A DNA stretch of 64,000 nucleotides from Pseudofrankia coriaricola. Lineage in GTDB: Bacteria > Actinomycetota > Actinomycetes > Frankiales > Frankiaceae. Positions 47,532 through 56,656 of this stretch are shown piece after piece (position 1 is the stretch's first letter; each line of letters starts with the position of its first letter). The DNA lies in assembly GCF_001854805.1 (NCBI RefSeq), contig NZ_MBLO01000280.1, positions 1 through 64,000 of the forward strand, written 5' to 3'. A model generated the notes under the pieces. That model was given only the letters and a program-made list of their open reading frames with translations. It was not told the origin of the DNA and did no database searches. The position numbers and the translations under genes were made by a program.

Positions 47532-48356
47532 ATGACCGATCCCACCCGCATCCCCATCGTGTTCGTGCACGGGCTGTGGATGCACTCGTCGAGCTGGGAC
47601 AGCTGGATCGACCTGGTCGACGAGCTTGGCTACAGCGGTGTCGCGCCGGGCTGGCCGGGCGACGCGGCGACCACCGAGGCGAGCCGCGAGAACCCGGGAC
47701 CGCTCGCGAACCGCGGCATCGCCGAGATCACCGACCACTACGCCGCCGCGATCCGCGAGCTGCCGCAGGTCCCGATCGTCATCGGGCACTCGTTCGGCGG
47801 GCTGATCGCCCAGCGCCTGCTGGGGATGAACCTCGCCCGCGGCGGCGTCGTCATCTCGCCGGCGCAGTTCAGGGGCAACCGCAAACTGCCGCTCGCGCAG
47901 CTCCAGTCCGGCTTCCCGGTGCTCGGCAACCCGGCGAACAAGAAGAAGACGGTCCTGCTGACCCAGGCGCAGTTCCACAAGGGGTTCGCGAACGGGGTCT
48001 CCCGCGAGGAGTCCGACGACCTGTGGAACCGCTACGCCATCCCGGGGCCCGGGCTGCCGCTGTTCCAGGCCGCCACCGCCAACTTCTCGAGCAAGACCGA
48101 GGCGACCGTCGACGTGGCCAGTGAGCGCGGCCCGTTGCTGATCATCGCCGGTGGCAAGGACCGGACCGTGCCGGCGGTGACGTCGAAGGCCGCCTACGGC
48201 CAGTACGCGAAGAACCCGTCCGTCACCGAGTACCACCTGTTCGAGGACCGGGCCCACTCGATGGCGATCGACCAGGGCTGGCGCGAGGTCGCCGACGTCG
48301 CGATGGACTTCCTGACCCGCCACGGGCTGGCCGCCGCGCCCCAGCAGGTTGGCTGA
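47532..48356 (+). CDS. Alpha/beta hydrolase
   Basis: A 274-residue hydrolase. The HG oxyanion box is VFVHGLWMHSSSW; the nucleophile elbow is IGHSFGGLIAQRL; the Asp is in IAGGKDRTVPA and the His in FEDRAHSMAIDQGW. A well-defined catalytic triad, substrate unknown; the family includes esterases and haloalkane-type enzymes. ATG 47532. Convergent with the MMPL transporter, with a terminator-like hairpin between. Confidence 0.87.
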   Translation: MTDPTRIPIVFVHGLWMHSSSWDSWIDLVDELGYSGVAPGWPGDAATTEASRENPGPLANRGIAEITDHYAAAIRELPQVPIVIGHSFGGLIAQRLLGMNLARGGVVISPAQFRGNRKLPLAQLQSGFPVLGNPANKKKTVLLTQAQFHKGFANGVSREESDDLWNRYAIPGPGLPLFQAATANFSSKTEATVDVASERGPLLIIAGGKDRTVPAVTSKAAYGQYAKNPSVTEYHLFEDRAHSMAIDQGWREVADVAMDFLTRHGLAAAPQQVG

Positions 48357-48373
48357 CCGGTCGGCCCCGCGCG

Positions 48374-48412
48374 CGAGGTGCCTTCCAGGCGGACCTGCCA
48401 GGAGGCACCTCG
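48374..48412. terminator. Bidirectional terminator-like hairpin
   Basis: A 10-bp perfect stem (CGAGGTGCCT with 48403-48412), extended to 12 with one G-U pair, around a 15-nt loop. It lies between the convergent hydrolase and MMPL genes, 17 bp after the hydrolase stop. Confidence 0.6.
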
Positions 48413-48507
48413 CCGCGCGCCCGGCGGCCGCCCCGCGGTCCGGGCCTTGCTCGCCGCTTTCCTCGCCTCCCCCGGGGATCGCGGCCCGCTGGCTGGTCCT
48501 GCCCGGG

Positions 48508-50688
48508 TCAGCCGCGCCGGGACACGCTGGCTGGCGCTGGCTGGTGCTGCCGTGGCACGTCCGCGCCGCCGGCGCCGCCGGCATCGTCGGTGCCCAGGTG
48601 GGGCAGCCGGCGCTCGAGCCACCGGGGCAGCCACCAGTTCGCGCTGCCCAGCAGCGCCATGGCCGCGGGGACCAGCACCATGCGGACGATCGTCGCGTCG
48701 AGCACGATCGCCGACGCCAGCCCGAGGCCCATCATCTTGACCAGCGGTGAGGGGTTGGCGACGAAGCTGAGGAACACCACCATCATGATCAGCGCCGCGG
48801 AGGTGATCACGCGGCCGGTGCCGGCCATCCCGCGTGCCACCGAGTCGGCGTTGTCACCGGTCGCGTCGTACTCCTCTCGGATTCGGGAGAGGAGGAACAC
48901 CTCGTAGTCGATGGACAGGCCGAAGAGGACCGCGAAGAAGATCGTGGGCAGCGGGGACGCGATCGGGTAGGTCCCTTCGAGGTTGAACAGGCCTCCAAGC
49001 CACCCCCACTGGAACACGGCGACGACGATGCCGTACGCGCCGCTGATCGACAGCAGGTTCAGCACAACGGCCTTCAGCGGCACCGCGATGGAGCGGAACA
49101 CCACGACCAGCAGCAGGAACGACGCGGCCAGGATCGCGGCGATGAAGATCGGCAGGGTGTCGGCGAGCTGCCTGGTGAGATCGTCGGTCAGGGCGGTGAG
49201 GCCCGACACCGCGACGTTGCCGGGGACGGCGTCGCGGATGCGTTCGAGGGTTTCGGACGTCGCCGCGTCCGCGGGTGCCGTGGTGGGGACTGCGCGCAGC
49301 ACGGCGGTGTCCCCGGCCGGCGAGATCCACGGCTGGCCGACCGTGGCGATACCGGGGTCGGCGGCGACGCGCTCGGACAGCGCGGGAAGCTCGCCGAGGT
49401 CGACGCCGGGGCCGCGCAGGTCGGCGACGAGCAGCAGGGGACCGTTGATGCCCGAGCCGAAACCCTCCGCCAGCAGGTCGTAGGCGCGGCGGTGGGTGGT
49501 GTTCGTCGAGTCGTCGCCGGCGTCGGGGAAGCCCGTCTTCATCTGCAGCGCGGGCGCGGCCAGCGTGAGCAGCACCGTCGCGGCCAGGACCAGGTACAGT
49601 CGCGGACGGCCGCAGACGTGGTGGGCGAAGCGCCACCAGATGGAGTCCTGAGCGCGCCTGGGGGAGCGCCGGCGGCCCAGGACCCGGCCCGCGTCGACGC
49701 GGTCGCCGAGCAGCGAGAGCAGCGCGGGCAGCAGGGTGAGCGCGCTCGCGACAGCGAACAGCACCACGAGCGACGTGCCGAGACCGATCGAGGCCAGGAA
49801 GCCCAGGCCGGTCAGCACGAGGGCGGCCATCGCGACGACGACGGTGCCGCCGGCGACCAGGACGGCGGAGCCCGACGACGCCATCGCGTTCGAGAGCGCG
49901 GTGGGGTTGTCCTCACCGGCGGCGCGGCGCTCGCGGTAGCGGGCCATGACGAACAGGGCGTAGTCGATCCCGACTCCCAGGCCGATCATCGCGCCGATCG
50001 TCGGCGCCGCCGAGGAGACATCCATGACGGCCGCGAGCAGCACGATGCCGCCTATGCCGGCGGCGACGGTCAGCAGGGCGAGCGCGATGGGGACGAGAGC
50101 GGCCACGATCGTGCCGAACGCGACGACCAGCACGACCAGCGCGGCCAACAGGCCGGCCGCCTCCGCCCCCGACGTCGCCGTCTCGGCATTGATGAAGGCG
50201 GCGTCACCGCCGAGCTCCGCGGTGAGGCCGGCGTCCCTGACCGGCCGCATCGCGTCCGTGATGGCGGCGAGCGCACCCGGGCCGAGGTCGGTCGCGGGCA
50301 CGTCGAAGGCGATCTCGGCGAAGCCGATGTGCCCGTCGGGCGACACCGTGCCGGCGGTGAACGGATCGGTGACGCCGGCGACGTGCTCCACCCCCGCGAT
50401 CCGGGCGGCCGCGGCGACGACGGCGGGCCGCTGGAGCTCGAGCCGCTGTCCCTCCGGCGCGGCGAACACCGCCATGGCGCTGCCGCCCGCCGCTTCGGGG
50501 AAACGCTCCTCGAGCAGCTCCATCGCCTTCTCGCTCTGGCTGCCGGGATCGACGAGGTCGTCGACGAACGAGCCGCCGACCGTGCCGGCCAGGGCCAGCA
50601 CGAGGGCGGCGACGAGCACCCAGGCGGCAATCGTGATCCTCGGCCTGCGGGCGCACGCGTCTCCAATATGGCGAGTGAGCTGTTTCAT
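48508..50688 (-). CDS. MMPL/RND-family transporter
   Basis: A 726-residue membrane transporter with the two-fold MMPL layout: one helix, a large external loop, five helices (GVGIDYALFVMARYRE in the centre), and the same again (LSIDYEVFLLSRIREEYDAT). The first Asp-Tyr pair is the proton-relay signature of MmpL proteins. Probable exporter of a lipid or small molecule. ATG 50688 has AGGAGA 7 nt upstream. Divergent from a NarL-type two-component system. Confidence 0.9.
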   Translation of the reverse strand: MKQLTRHIGDACARRPRITIAAWVLVAALVLALAGTVGGSFVDDLVDPGSQSEKAMELLEERFPEAAGGSAMAVFAAPEGQRLELQRPAVVAAAARIAGVEHVAGVTDPFTAGTVSPDGHIGFAEIAFDVPATDLGPGALAAITDAMRPVRDAGLTAELGGDAAFINAETATSGAEAAGLLAALVVLVVAFGTIVAALVPIALALLTVAAGIGGIVLLAAVMDVSSAAPTIGAMIGLGVGIDYALFVMARYRERRAAGEDNPTALSNAMASSGSAVLVAGGTVVVAMAALVLTGLGFLASIGLGTSLVVLFAVASALTLLPALLSLLGDRVDAGRVLGRRRSPRRAQDSIWWRFAHHVCGRPRLYLVLAATVLLTLAAPALQMKTGFPDAGDDSTNTTHRRAYDLLAEGFGSGINGPLLLVADLRGPGVDLGELPALSERVAADPGIATVGQPWISPAGDTAVLRAVPTTAPADAATSETLERIRDAVPGNVAVSGLTALTDDLTRQLADTLPIFIAAILAASFLLLVVVFRSIAVPLKAVVLNLLSISGAYGIVVAVFQWGWLGGLFNLEGTYPIASPLPTIFFAVLFGLSIDYEVFLLSRIREEYDATGDNADSVARGMAGTGRVITSAALIMMVVFLSFVANPSPLVKMMGLGLASAIVLDATIVRMVLVPAAMALLGSANWWLPRWLERRLPHLGTDDAGGAGGADVPRQHQPAPASVSRRG

Positions 50689-51058
50689 GGCGGGGTTCTC
50701 CTGAGAAAGGTGCGCGCGATCCGGCCGGCGGGCTCGATGACGGGACAGGGCGCGACCGCCCCGGCAATGCGGTGCGCACGGCGCGGCTGCGCACAGAGGT
50801 GGAATCGGGCCGTGCCCTGGGCGGCGGGCCGTGGTCTGACTGTGCTTGCCGGCGGCCGTTGCCGTCTCCCGCCGCCAGAGGGGTATCGCGCCCCGCCGCG
50901 GGAAGGTTGCGCGGCGCGGACAGGGCGCGGCCCTCCCCCTGACGGGGGAGACCGGAATACGGCTGGAGACGGGCGACCGCTCCTTCTCTCTCGCATACCG
51001 TGAGCCGGTGCCCGCTGACGAAGCCGCGGCCGACCGCCGCATGTCTCGCTGAGAAGCG
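50689..51058. promoter_or_regulatory. Divergent promoter region, MMPL and two-component system
   Basis: 370 bp separating two divergent starts. It includes a 7-bp hairpin CTCCCCC-TGAC-GGGGGAG at 50933-50950. I see no repeated site strong enough to name an operator. Confidence 0.4.
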
Positions 51059-52279
51059 ATGGCGAACCGCACGACGCCGCCCCCGTGGACGCCGCCAGGA
51101 AACGCGCCGAAAAGATTTCGAGGCCCGTTCGCCCGCTGGCCCCGCGCCGCGGACGCCGTTCTCACCCTCGCGGCCTTCTTCATGACGGTGTTCGTGGTCG
51201 ACGGCCCCGGCGACTCGATGTCGGTCCGCCCCATCGGCGACGTTCCGTTTCCTGTCCTGCTGGTCGTCGCCGTGGCCGGCCCGGTGCTGTACTGGCGCAG
51301 GCGCGCGCCGCTGATCGTGCTGGGAGTGGCGCTGACCGCCTGGGCCGTGTTGCTCGCCAGCCACGACGCCGCGCCCGGCTGGCACACGATCCTCGCCCTG
51401 TATGCCACCGGGCGCTACGCCGCGGCGGACTGGCGCGGCCCCGCGGGAATCGCGGCGGGCACCGCCCTGGCCAGCGTCGACGGCCTCGACGATCCAGGCC
51501 CGTGGTGGCAGGTGCCCGTGATCGGCAGCGTCGTCATGTTCGGGGCGTGGTACATCGGGCGTCGGGTTCGGCTGCGCCAGGACCGCGTCGTCCAGCTCCA
51601 GCGGGACCGGGCCGCGGAGACCCGCCGGATCGTCGCCGAGGAGCGCACCCGTATCGCCCGGGAACTGCACGACGTCGTCGCCCATCGGGTGAGCCTCATG
51701 ACGATCCAGGCGAGCGGAGCGCGGGCGGTCGCCGTCGAGGACCCGCAGGCCGCCCTGCGGGCGATGGGCGCGGTGGAGGAGGCGGGGCGCCAGGCCCTGG
51801 ACGAGCTGCGCCACCTGCTCGGCGTCCTGCGGCCGGAGTCCGACCTCGGCGAGCTGAGGCCCCAGCCCAGCCTCGCCGATCTTCCCCGGCTGATCGAGCA
51901 GGTCCGCCGAGCGGGCGCGGACGTCACGCTCGCGACGGGCGGGCTGCCGGCCGGGCTTCCGGCCCGCACGGACCTTTTCGCGTACCGCATCATTCAGGAG
52001 GCGCTCACCAACGTGCTCAAGCACGCCGGTCCCGGCGCTCCGACGAAGGTGTGGCTGCGCACCGACCGGAACAGAGTCGTCATCGAGGTTCACGACGACG
52101 GCCACGGCACCGCCGCCATGCCCGGGCAGGACGTCGTCCAGGACGGCTCGGGAGGTCACGGCATCATCGGGATGCGGGAGAGGGCGCTGCTGCTGGGCGG
52201 GAGCCTCGAAGCGGGGCCGTACGCGGGCGGAGGGTTCCGGGTGGTTGCCCACCTGCCGATCGGAGGGGAACCCGCGTGA
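51059..52279 (+). CDS. Sensor histidine kinase, HisKA_3 type
   Basis: A 406-residue kinase with about four N-terminal membrane helices, a coiled stretch (LRQDRVVQLQRDRAAETRRI), the phosphoacceptor box IARELHDVVAHRVSLMTIQA, and an ATPase domain with FRIIQEALTN-type sequence (YRIIQEALTNVLKHAGPG) and GIIGMRERALLLGGSLEAG. Paired by 4-nt overlap with the response regulator. A DesK-like envelope sensor is likely. Confidence 0.9.
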   Translation: MANRTTPPPWTPPGNAPKRFRGPFARWPRAADAVLTLAAFFMTVFVVDGPGDSMSVRPIGDVPFPVLLVVAVAGPVLYWRRRAPLIVLGVALTAWAVLLASHDAAPGWHTILALYATGRYAAADWRGPAGIAAGTALASVDGLDDPGPWWQVPVIGSVVMFGAWYIGRRVRLRQDRVVQLQRDRAAETRRIVAEERTRIARELHDVVAHRVSLMTIQASGARAVAVEDPQAALRAMGAVEEAGRQALDELRHLLGVLRPESDLGELRPQPSLADLPRLIEQVRRAGADVTLATGGLPAGLPARTDLFAYRIIQEALTNVLKHAGPGAPTKVWLRTDRNRVVIEVHDDGHGTAAMPGQDVVQDGSGGHGIIGMRERALLLGGSLEAGPYAGGGFRVVAHLPIGGEPA

Positions 52280-52953
52280 GCATCCGCGTCCTGATCGTCG
52301 ACGACCAGGCACTGGTCCGCGGGGGCCTGGCGATGGTGCTGCGGGTACACGGCGACATCGACGTCGTCGCCGAGGCCGGGACCGGGCTTGAGGCGATCGA
52401 GGCGACCCGGCGGCACCGTCCAGATGTGATCCTCATGGATATCCGGATGCCGGAGATGGACGGCCTTGAGGCGACGTCGAGAATTCTCGCCGAGGCGGAC
52501 TGGGACGTGCGGGTACTGATCCTGACCACGTTCGATCCGGACGAATATGTCTACGAGGCGTTGCGGGCCGGCGCCAGCGCCTTCGTGCTCAAGGACATTC
52601 CCGCCGACCAGCTCGCCGGGGCCGTCCGGACCGTGGCCGACGGCGGCGCGCTGCTGGCGCCGTCGATCACCCGGCGCCTCATCGGGCGGTTTGCCGAGCG
52701 CCAGACTCTCGGCTCCGGGGCCTCGCGTCGCGTGGAGCGCCTGACCGAGCGGGAACGGGACGTGGTGGTCGCCGTCGCGCGGGGGTCCAGCAACTCGGAG
52801 ATCGCCAAGGAACTCTTCATCGGGCCCGCGACCGTCAAGTCGCACGTGTCGAGCGTTCTCACCAAGCTGGGCCTGCGTGACCGCGCCCAGGTGGTGGTCT
52901 TCGCATACGAGAGCGGACTCGTCGAGGCCGGCGACCATGACATCGGCAGCTGA
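52276..52953 (+). CDS. NarL-family response regulator
   Basis: A 225-residue receiver-LuxR protein. Phosphoacceptor Asp in VILMDIRMPEMDG; Thr in LILTTFDPDEYVYEA; Lys in FVLKDIPADQL. Output HTH is LTERERDVVVAVARGSSNSE and GPATVKSHVSSVLTKLGL. GTG 52276 overlaps the kinase gene. Its probable targets include the divergent MMPL transporter. Confidence 0.9.
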   Translation: MSIRVLIVDDQALVRGGLAMVLRVHGDIDVVAEAGTGLEAIEATRRHRPDVILMDIRMPEMDGLEATSRILAEADWDVRVLILTTFDPDEYVYEALRAGASAFVLKDIPADQLAGAVRTVADGGALLAPSITRRLIGRFAERQTLGSGASRRVERLTERERDVVVAVARGSSNSEIAKELFIGPATVKSHVSSVLTKLGLRDRAQVVVFAYESGLVEAGDHDIGS

Positions 52954-53013
52954 GCCCGAGCTCACCGTCGACAGCCGGCATCGACTCGCGACGGGGTCGT
53001 CGCGATCCTGGAA

Positions 53014-53048
53014 CCGCCGACCGCCGACCGCCGACCGCCGACCGCCGA
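53014..53048. repeat. CCGCCGA heptamer tandem repeat
   Basis: Five uninterrupted copies of CCGCCGA (35 bp) plus a partial sixth lie in the 343-bp gap between the response regulator and metallophosphoesterase genes. Nothing else in this gap can be supported. Confidence 0.75.
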
Positions 53049-53296
53049 CCGCGTCGCGTCGGCTGGTCGGCTGGTCATCGCGCATACCGCGGGCGGCGCT
53101 CGACGGGCGTTGACGGGTATTCGGGCGGATGTGATGCTTGAGCTGGTTCGGTCGTCGAGACGGCGGTGGAGCGCTGGGATGTGAGTCACCGGTTCCGAAG
53201 TTCAGAGGTTCAGGGCCGGTGGTTGACACCACATCGTTGCGCCGCTTGACCGCGCAGAGCCATGTCCTTATGGCTCTTTCGAAAGGTCGAGAGGCG

Positions 53297-54175
53297 ATGA
53301 AGATCGCTTTCGTGGGCGATGTCCACGGTTGTGTGCTGCATGCCCTGGGCGCGGCGGTGCTGCTCCAGGACCGCCGCGGGGTCCGGCTCGACGCCGTGAT
53401 CCAGGTCGGGGACCTGGGCGCGTTCCCGACGGTCGAGCGGTACGACGAGTCCAGCCGCCGGTTCGGGCGGGACCATCCCGCCCAGGGTGACTTCGTCCGG
53501 CTGCTGGACCCGTCGCCGTCGTTCGCCGAGGGCGTGCGGCTCGCCCTCGGCCTGGTACCGCCGGTGCTGTTCGTCAGCGGCAACCACGAGGACCATGAAT
53601 GGCTGGCCGCCCTGCACGAGGCGGCCGGCACCGAGATCGTGCCGGTGGACCCGCTCGGTGCCTACCGTCATGTGGCGTGCGGAAGCGTGGTGGAGATCGC
53701 CGGACAGCGGGTGGCGTTCCTCGGGCTGATCGAGGTCGAGGGCAAGATGGACCTGGACGAGCACGCCTACGCGCTGCTGATGGGCGCCGAGCCGGGCAGC
53801 GCCGATATCCTCGTCACCCACGACGGTCCGTACGGGATGTCCCGCGACTTCAGCGGGAGCGTGCAGGGCTCGGCGAAGCTGTCCCGGCTCCTTGAGCACC
53901 TGCAGCCGCCCCTGCACGTCAGCGGCCACTACCACCACCCCAACGGCCCGCGGGTCTACGGCCGCACCACCTCCTACGCGCTCGCCCAGCTGGTGCGCCC
54001 CAGGGCCATCCGCTGGGAGTCGGCGTCGGCCAACCCCGAACAGCGGGTGACGGCCGGGAGCGTCGGCCTGCTCGACACCGAGACCGGCGACTTCACATAC
54101 CTCGACGACGCATGGCTGGCCGAGGTGCGTGGGGACGCGCTCGACCTCGCCGAACTGGTCGCCACCACCGGCTGA
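53297..54175 (+). CDS. Calcineurin-like metallophosphoesterase
   Basis: A 292-residue phosphoesterase. Metal-binding motifs: FVGDVHGCVLHAL (DxH), VIQVGDLGAFP (GD), FVSGNHEDHEW (GNHE), ILVTHDGPYG (H) and VSGHYHHPNG (GHxH). Two divalent metals are expected. Substrate could be a nucleotide or phosphoprotein. ATG 53297 is set by the conserved MKIAFVGDVHG beginning. Confidence 0.87.
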   Translation: MKIAFVGDVHGCVLHALGAAVLLQDRRGVRLDAVIQVGDLGAFPTVERYDESSRRFGRDHPAQGDFVRLLDPSPSFAEGVRLALGLVPPVLFVSGNHEDHEWLAALHEAAGTEIVPVDPLGAYRHVACGSVVEIAGQRVAFLGLIEVEGKMDLDEHAYALLMGAEPGSADILVTHDGPYGMSRDFSGSVQGSAKLSRLLEHLQPPLHVSGHYHHPNGPRVYGRTTSYALAQLVRPRAIRWESASANPEQRVTAGSVGLLDTETGDFTYLDDAWLAEVRGDALDLAELVATTG

Positions 54176-54208
54176 CGGCGTTCGGATCGTCCATTCGGTA
54201 CATCCGTC

Positions 54209-55540
54209 ATGACCTCGTCGCCCCGTGGATCGGGTGGCGGCGAAGCGATGGCCAGGGCAACCTCCGGGTATCCCGCTGGCGAGGGGGTGGCCACGACGAA
54301 TGACGCGACATTCGGGCCGGCCGGAGAGGTGCTCGAACCAGATCAGAAGGTGACAGAACTCCTTGACGTTCTGCGGCACCACCTCGCCATGGATGTCGCG
54401 GTGCTCAGCATGTGGGACGGTGACCTTCTGGTAACTCAGGTCGTCAGCGGCGACGGTGACAGCTTCGGCCTCGCCCCCGGTGTGACCATCAGGCGAGGCA
54501 AAGATCTAGGCCGAAAAATGGAGGCCGGGGAGGTTCCGACCGTGGTCGGCGACACCCATGAGGACGCCCGCATGGCCGACTCCCCACTGCTCCGGCGTCT
54601 ACGCGCCCGTGCCTATGTGACCACATGTCTGACAGACACCACTGGCGCACCCTATGGGCTGCTGATGGCGCTTGCGCACCACCCGCGACCAGCGCTCCAG
54701 GACCGCGAGAGCCGCTTCCTCTCGGAAGTAGCGGACTTCATCCGCGACTCACTCATCGACCTTCGTCGCATCTGGGAAGAGCGAAGCCGGGTGTGGCACG
54801 CCATCTGCGATCTCGTCGACAACGAGGGACCTGGAATCGTCTACCAGCCGATCAGGCGCATGACCACCAACGCGGTCGTCGGAATCGAGGCCCTATCCCG
54901 GTTCCCGGCCCGCTGCTGCGACCGGATTCGTGATCCGCAGGGATGGTTCGCGGATGCCGCACTGGTCGGCCTCGGAGCCGAGCTGGAACTTGCCTCGATC
55001 CAGCGCGCCATCACGGTTCTGCCGCACCTACCGGCCGGAGTGAAACTAGCCGTCAATGCCTCGCCAAAGACAGTTACCGCCGGTCTTGTCGCGATCGCCT
55101 GTGACCTGCCCGAACGCGATCGACTCGTCGTCGAGGTGACCGAGCACGAGAACTACACTGGCTGCGCCGAGGTGATGCGCGCCGTCGACTGTCTGCGGGA
55201 CCACGGCATCCACATCGCGGTCGACGACGCGGGCGCGGGCTACTCCGACCTCGAACAGCTCCTGCGGCTGCGGCCCGACGTCGTCAAGCTCGACTGCGTC
55301 ATCACACGCGGCATCGACCAGGACCCCGCTCGTCGCGCGGTAGCCGCTGGCATCGTCCGCCTCGCGGAAGAGATCGACGGAAAGGTGATCGCGGAAGGCA
55401 TCGAGACCACCGCTGAGCGAGACTCCGCGATCGGCGTTGGTGTCCACTACGGCCAGGGCTATCTCCTCGGAAAGCCAACACCGGAGCTGGCCGTCGCTTG
55501 CTCGGTCTCACCCGGGGTCGGCGAGGGAGGTCGCGCCTAG
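54209..55540 (+). CDS. GAF-EAL domain protein
   Basis: A 443-residue protein: an N-terminal GAF-like sensor (about residues 45-190, FGLAPGVTIRRGKDLG, RARAYVTTCLTDTTGAPYGL) and a C-terminal EAL domain. EAL motifs: GIEALSRF, LAVNASPKT, VVEVTEHE, VDDAGAGYSDL, VVKLDCVIT and IAEGIET. All metal ligands and the general base Lys appear present, so c-di-GMP hydrolysis to pGpG is plausible. There is no GGDEF domain. ATG 54209 or GTG 54287 may start. Confidence 0.85.
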   Translation: MTSSPRGSGGGEAMARATSGYPAGEGVATTNDATFGPAGEVLEPDQKVTELLDVLRHHLAMDVAVLSMWDGDLLVTQVVSGDGDSFGLAPGVTIRRGKDLGRKMEAGEVPTVVGDTHEDARMADSPLLRRLRARAYVTTCLTDTTGAPYGLLMALAHHPRPALQDRESRFLSEVADFIRDSLIDLRRIWEERSRVWHAICDLVDNEGPGIVYQPIRRMTTNAVVGIEALSRFPARCCDRIRDPQGWFADAALVGLGAELELASIQRAITVLPHLPAGVKLAVNASPKTVTAGLVAIACDLPERDRLVVEVTEHENYTGCAEVMRAVDCLRDHGIHIAVDDAGAGYSDLEQLLRLRPDVVKLDCVITRGIDQDPARRAVAAGIVRLAEEIDGKVIAEGIETTAERDSAIGVGVHYGQGYLLGKPTPELAVACSVSPGVGEGGRA

Positions 55541-55690
55541 CCGTTCCCTGGCTGCCGCCAGGGTGAGCCGGACCGTGCGGGGTGTGAGGAACAGCGCCTC
55601 GGCGATCTCGCGTTCGCCGGCCCCGGCGACATGCCTGGTCACGATCTGGCGCTCCAGGGTGTAGAGGCCCGGTCCACACACCCAGCCGGC
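55508..55690 (-). pseudogene. LuxR HTH C-terminal fragment
   Basis: On the minus strand TLERQIVTRHVAGAGEREIA then LFLTPRTVRLTLAAARERLG form a LuxR-type helix-turn-helix, ending with TGA at 55510. The upstream part is missing because the ABC permease gene ends at 55709. It overlaps the end of the EAL gene. A broken regulator remnant. Confidence 0.5.
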
Positions 55691-55708
55691 GATCTTCGGT
55701 TGGCGGCC

Positions 55709-56656
55709 TCAGCGGCCGTGCGTCGCGAACGCGCGTACCGCCAGCGGGATGAACACCGCGAGCAGCAGGGCGGACCAGGCCAGTGCCGCCGCGACCGGAT
55801 GCGCCAGCGGCCAGGCGACGGCGGCGGTCCCGGGCACCTCGTTGCCGAAGAGGTGGCGGGCCGCCGCGGCGACGGCACTGATCGGGTTCCATTCGGCGAT
55901 CACCCGGAGCCAGGCGGGCATCCCGTCGGTGGGTACGAACACGTTCGTGACCATGGCGAGCGGAAAGACCAGCACGGACAGCTGCGCGGCGGTGTCCTCC
56001 CGGCCGATGGCCAGCCCGAGGCCGACGCCGATCCAGTTCGTCACGAACCGGAAGAGCAGGAGCAGCGCGACCCCGGCCGCCGCGCGGGACAGGCCGTCGT
56101 GCGCGCGCCACCCGAGAGCGAGCCCCAGTCCCAACAGCATCGCCAGGACGGCGGCGCTGACCACCAGGTCGGCCACGGTCTGCCCGAACAGCGCGGCGGA
56201 GCGGGAGATCGGCATCGTCCGCAGCCGGTCGGTGACGCCGCGCCCCGCGTCGCGGGCGGCACCGGTCATGCTCGGCATGATGCCGTTCGCGGCGATCAGC
56301 GTGAACAGGCCGGGCATCAGGTACTCGCGGTAGCCCGCGTCTCCGGGCACCCGGATCGCGCTGCCGAAGATGTAGCCGAAAATGAGGAGCATCGTCAGGG
56401 GCGCCAGCAGCGAGGCCACGATCAGCCCCGGCGAGTGCCGGTAATAGAGCAGCACACGCAGCGCGAGAGCCCATGCGTCGGAGATCGCGAACCTCGCCCG
56501 TCCGGCGCGAGATACCGGCGGGAGGCTGCCCAGGGGCGCGCCGGTGGCTCCGGGCGCCGTCCCGCTCGGGCCACCGTCCCCGCTCGGGCCAGCCGCGTCG
56601 CTCGGGCCACCAGCGTCGCCGGGACGGCTGCGGCCGCTCGGGACGAGGGTGCTCAT
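55709..56656 (-). CDS. DrrB-type ABC-2 permease
   Basis: A 315-residue ABC-2 permease with a 55-residue Gly/Ser/Pro-rich cytoplasmic N-terminus and six helices. Signatures: FGYIFGSAIRVPG, YLMPGLFTLIAANGIM, GVTDRLRTMPISRSAALFGQ and FVTNWIGVGLGLAIGREDTA, typical of daunorubicin-resistance permeases. It overlaps the ATPase gene by 4 nt. Confidence 0.9.
   Translation of the reverse strand: MSTLVPSGRSRPGDAGGPSDAAGPSGDGGPSGTAPGATGAPLGSLPPVSRAGRARFAISDAWALALRVLLYYRHSPGLIVASLLAPLTMLLIFGYIFGSAIRVPGDAGYREYLMPGLFTLIAANGIMPSMTGAARDAGRGVTDRLRTMPISRSAALFGQTVADLVVSAAVLAMLLGLGLALGWRAHDGLSRAAAGVALLLLFRFVTNWIGVGLGLAIGREDTAAQLSVLVFPLAMVTNVFVPTDGMPAWLRVIAEWNPISAVAAAARHLFGNEVPGTAAVAWPLAHPVAAALAWSALLLAVFIPLAVRAFATHGR

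Noticed and set aside
53014-53048. Possible CRISPR-like short repeats
   Set aside because: Uninterrupted heptamers with no spacers; a simple tandem repeat.
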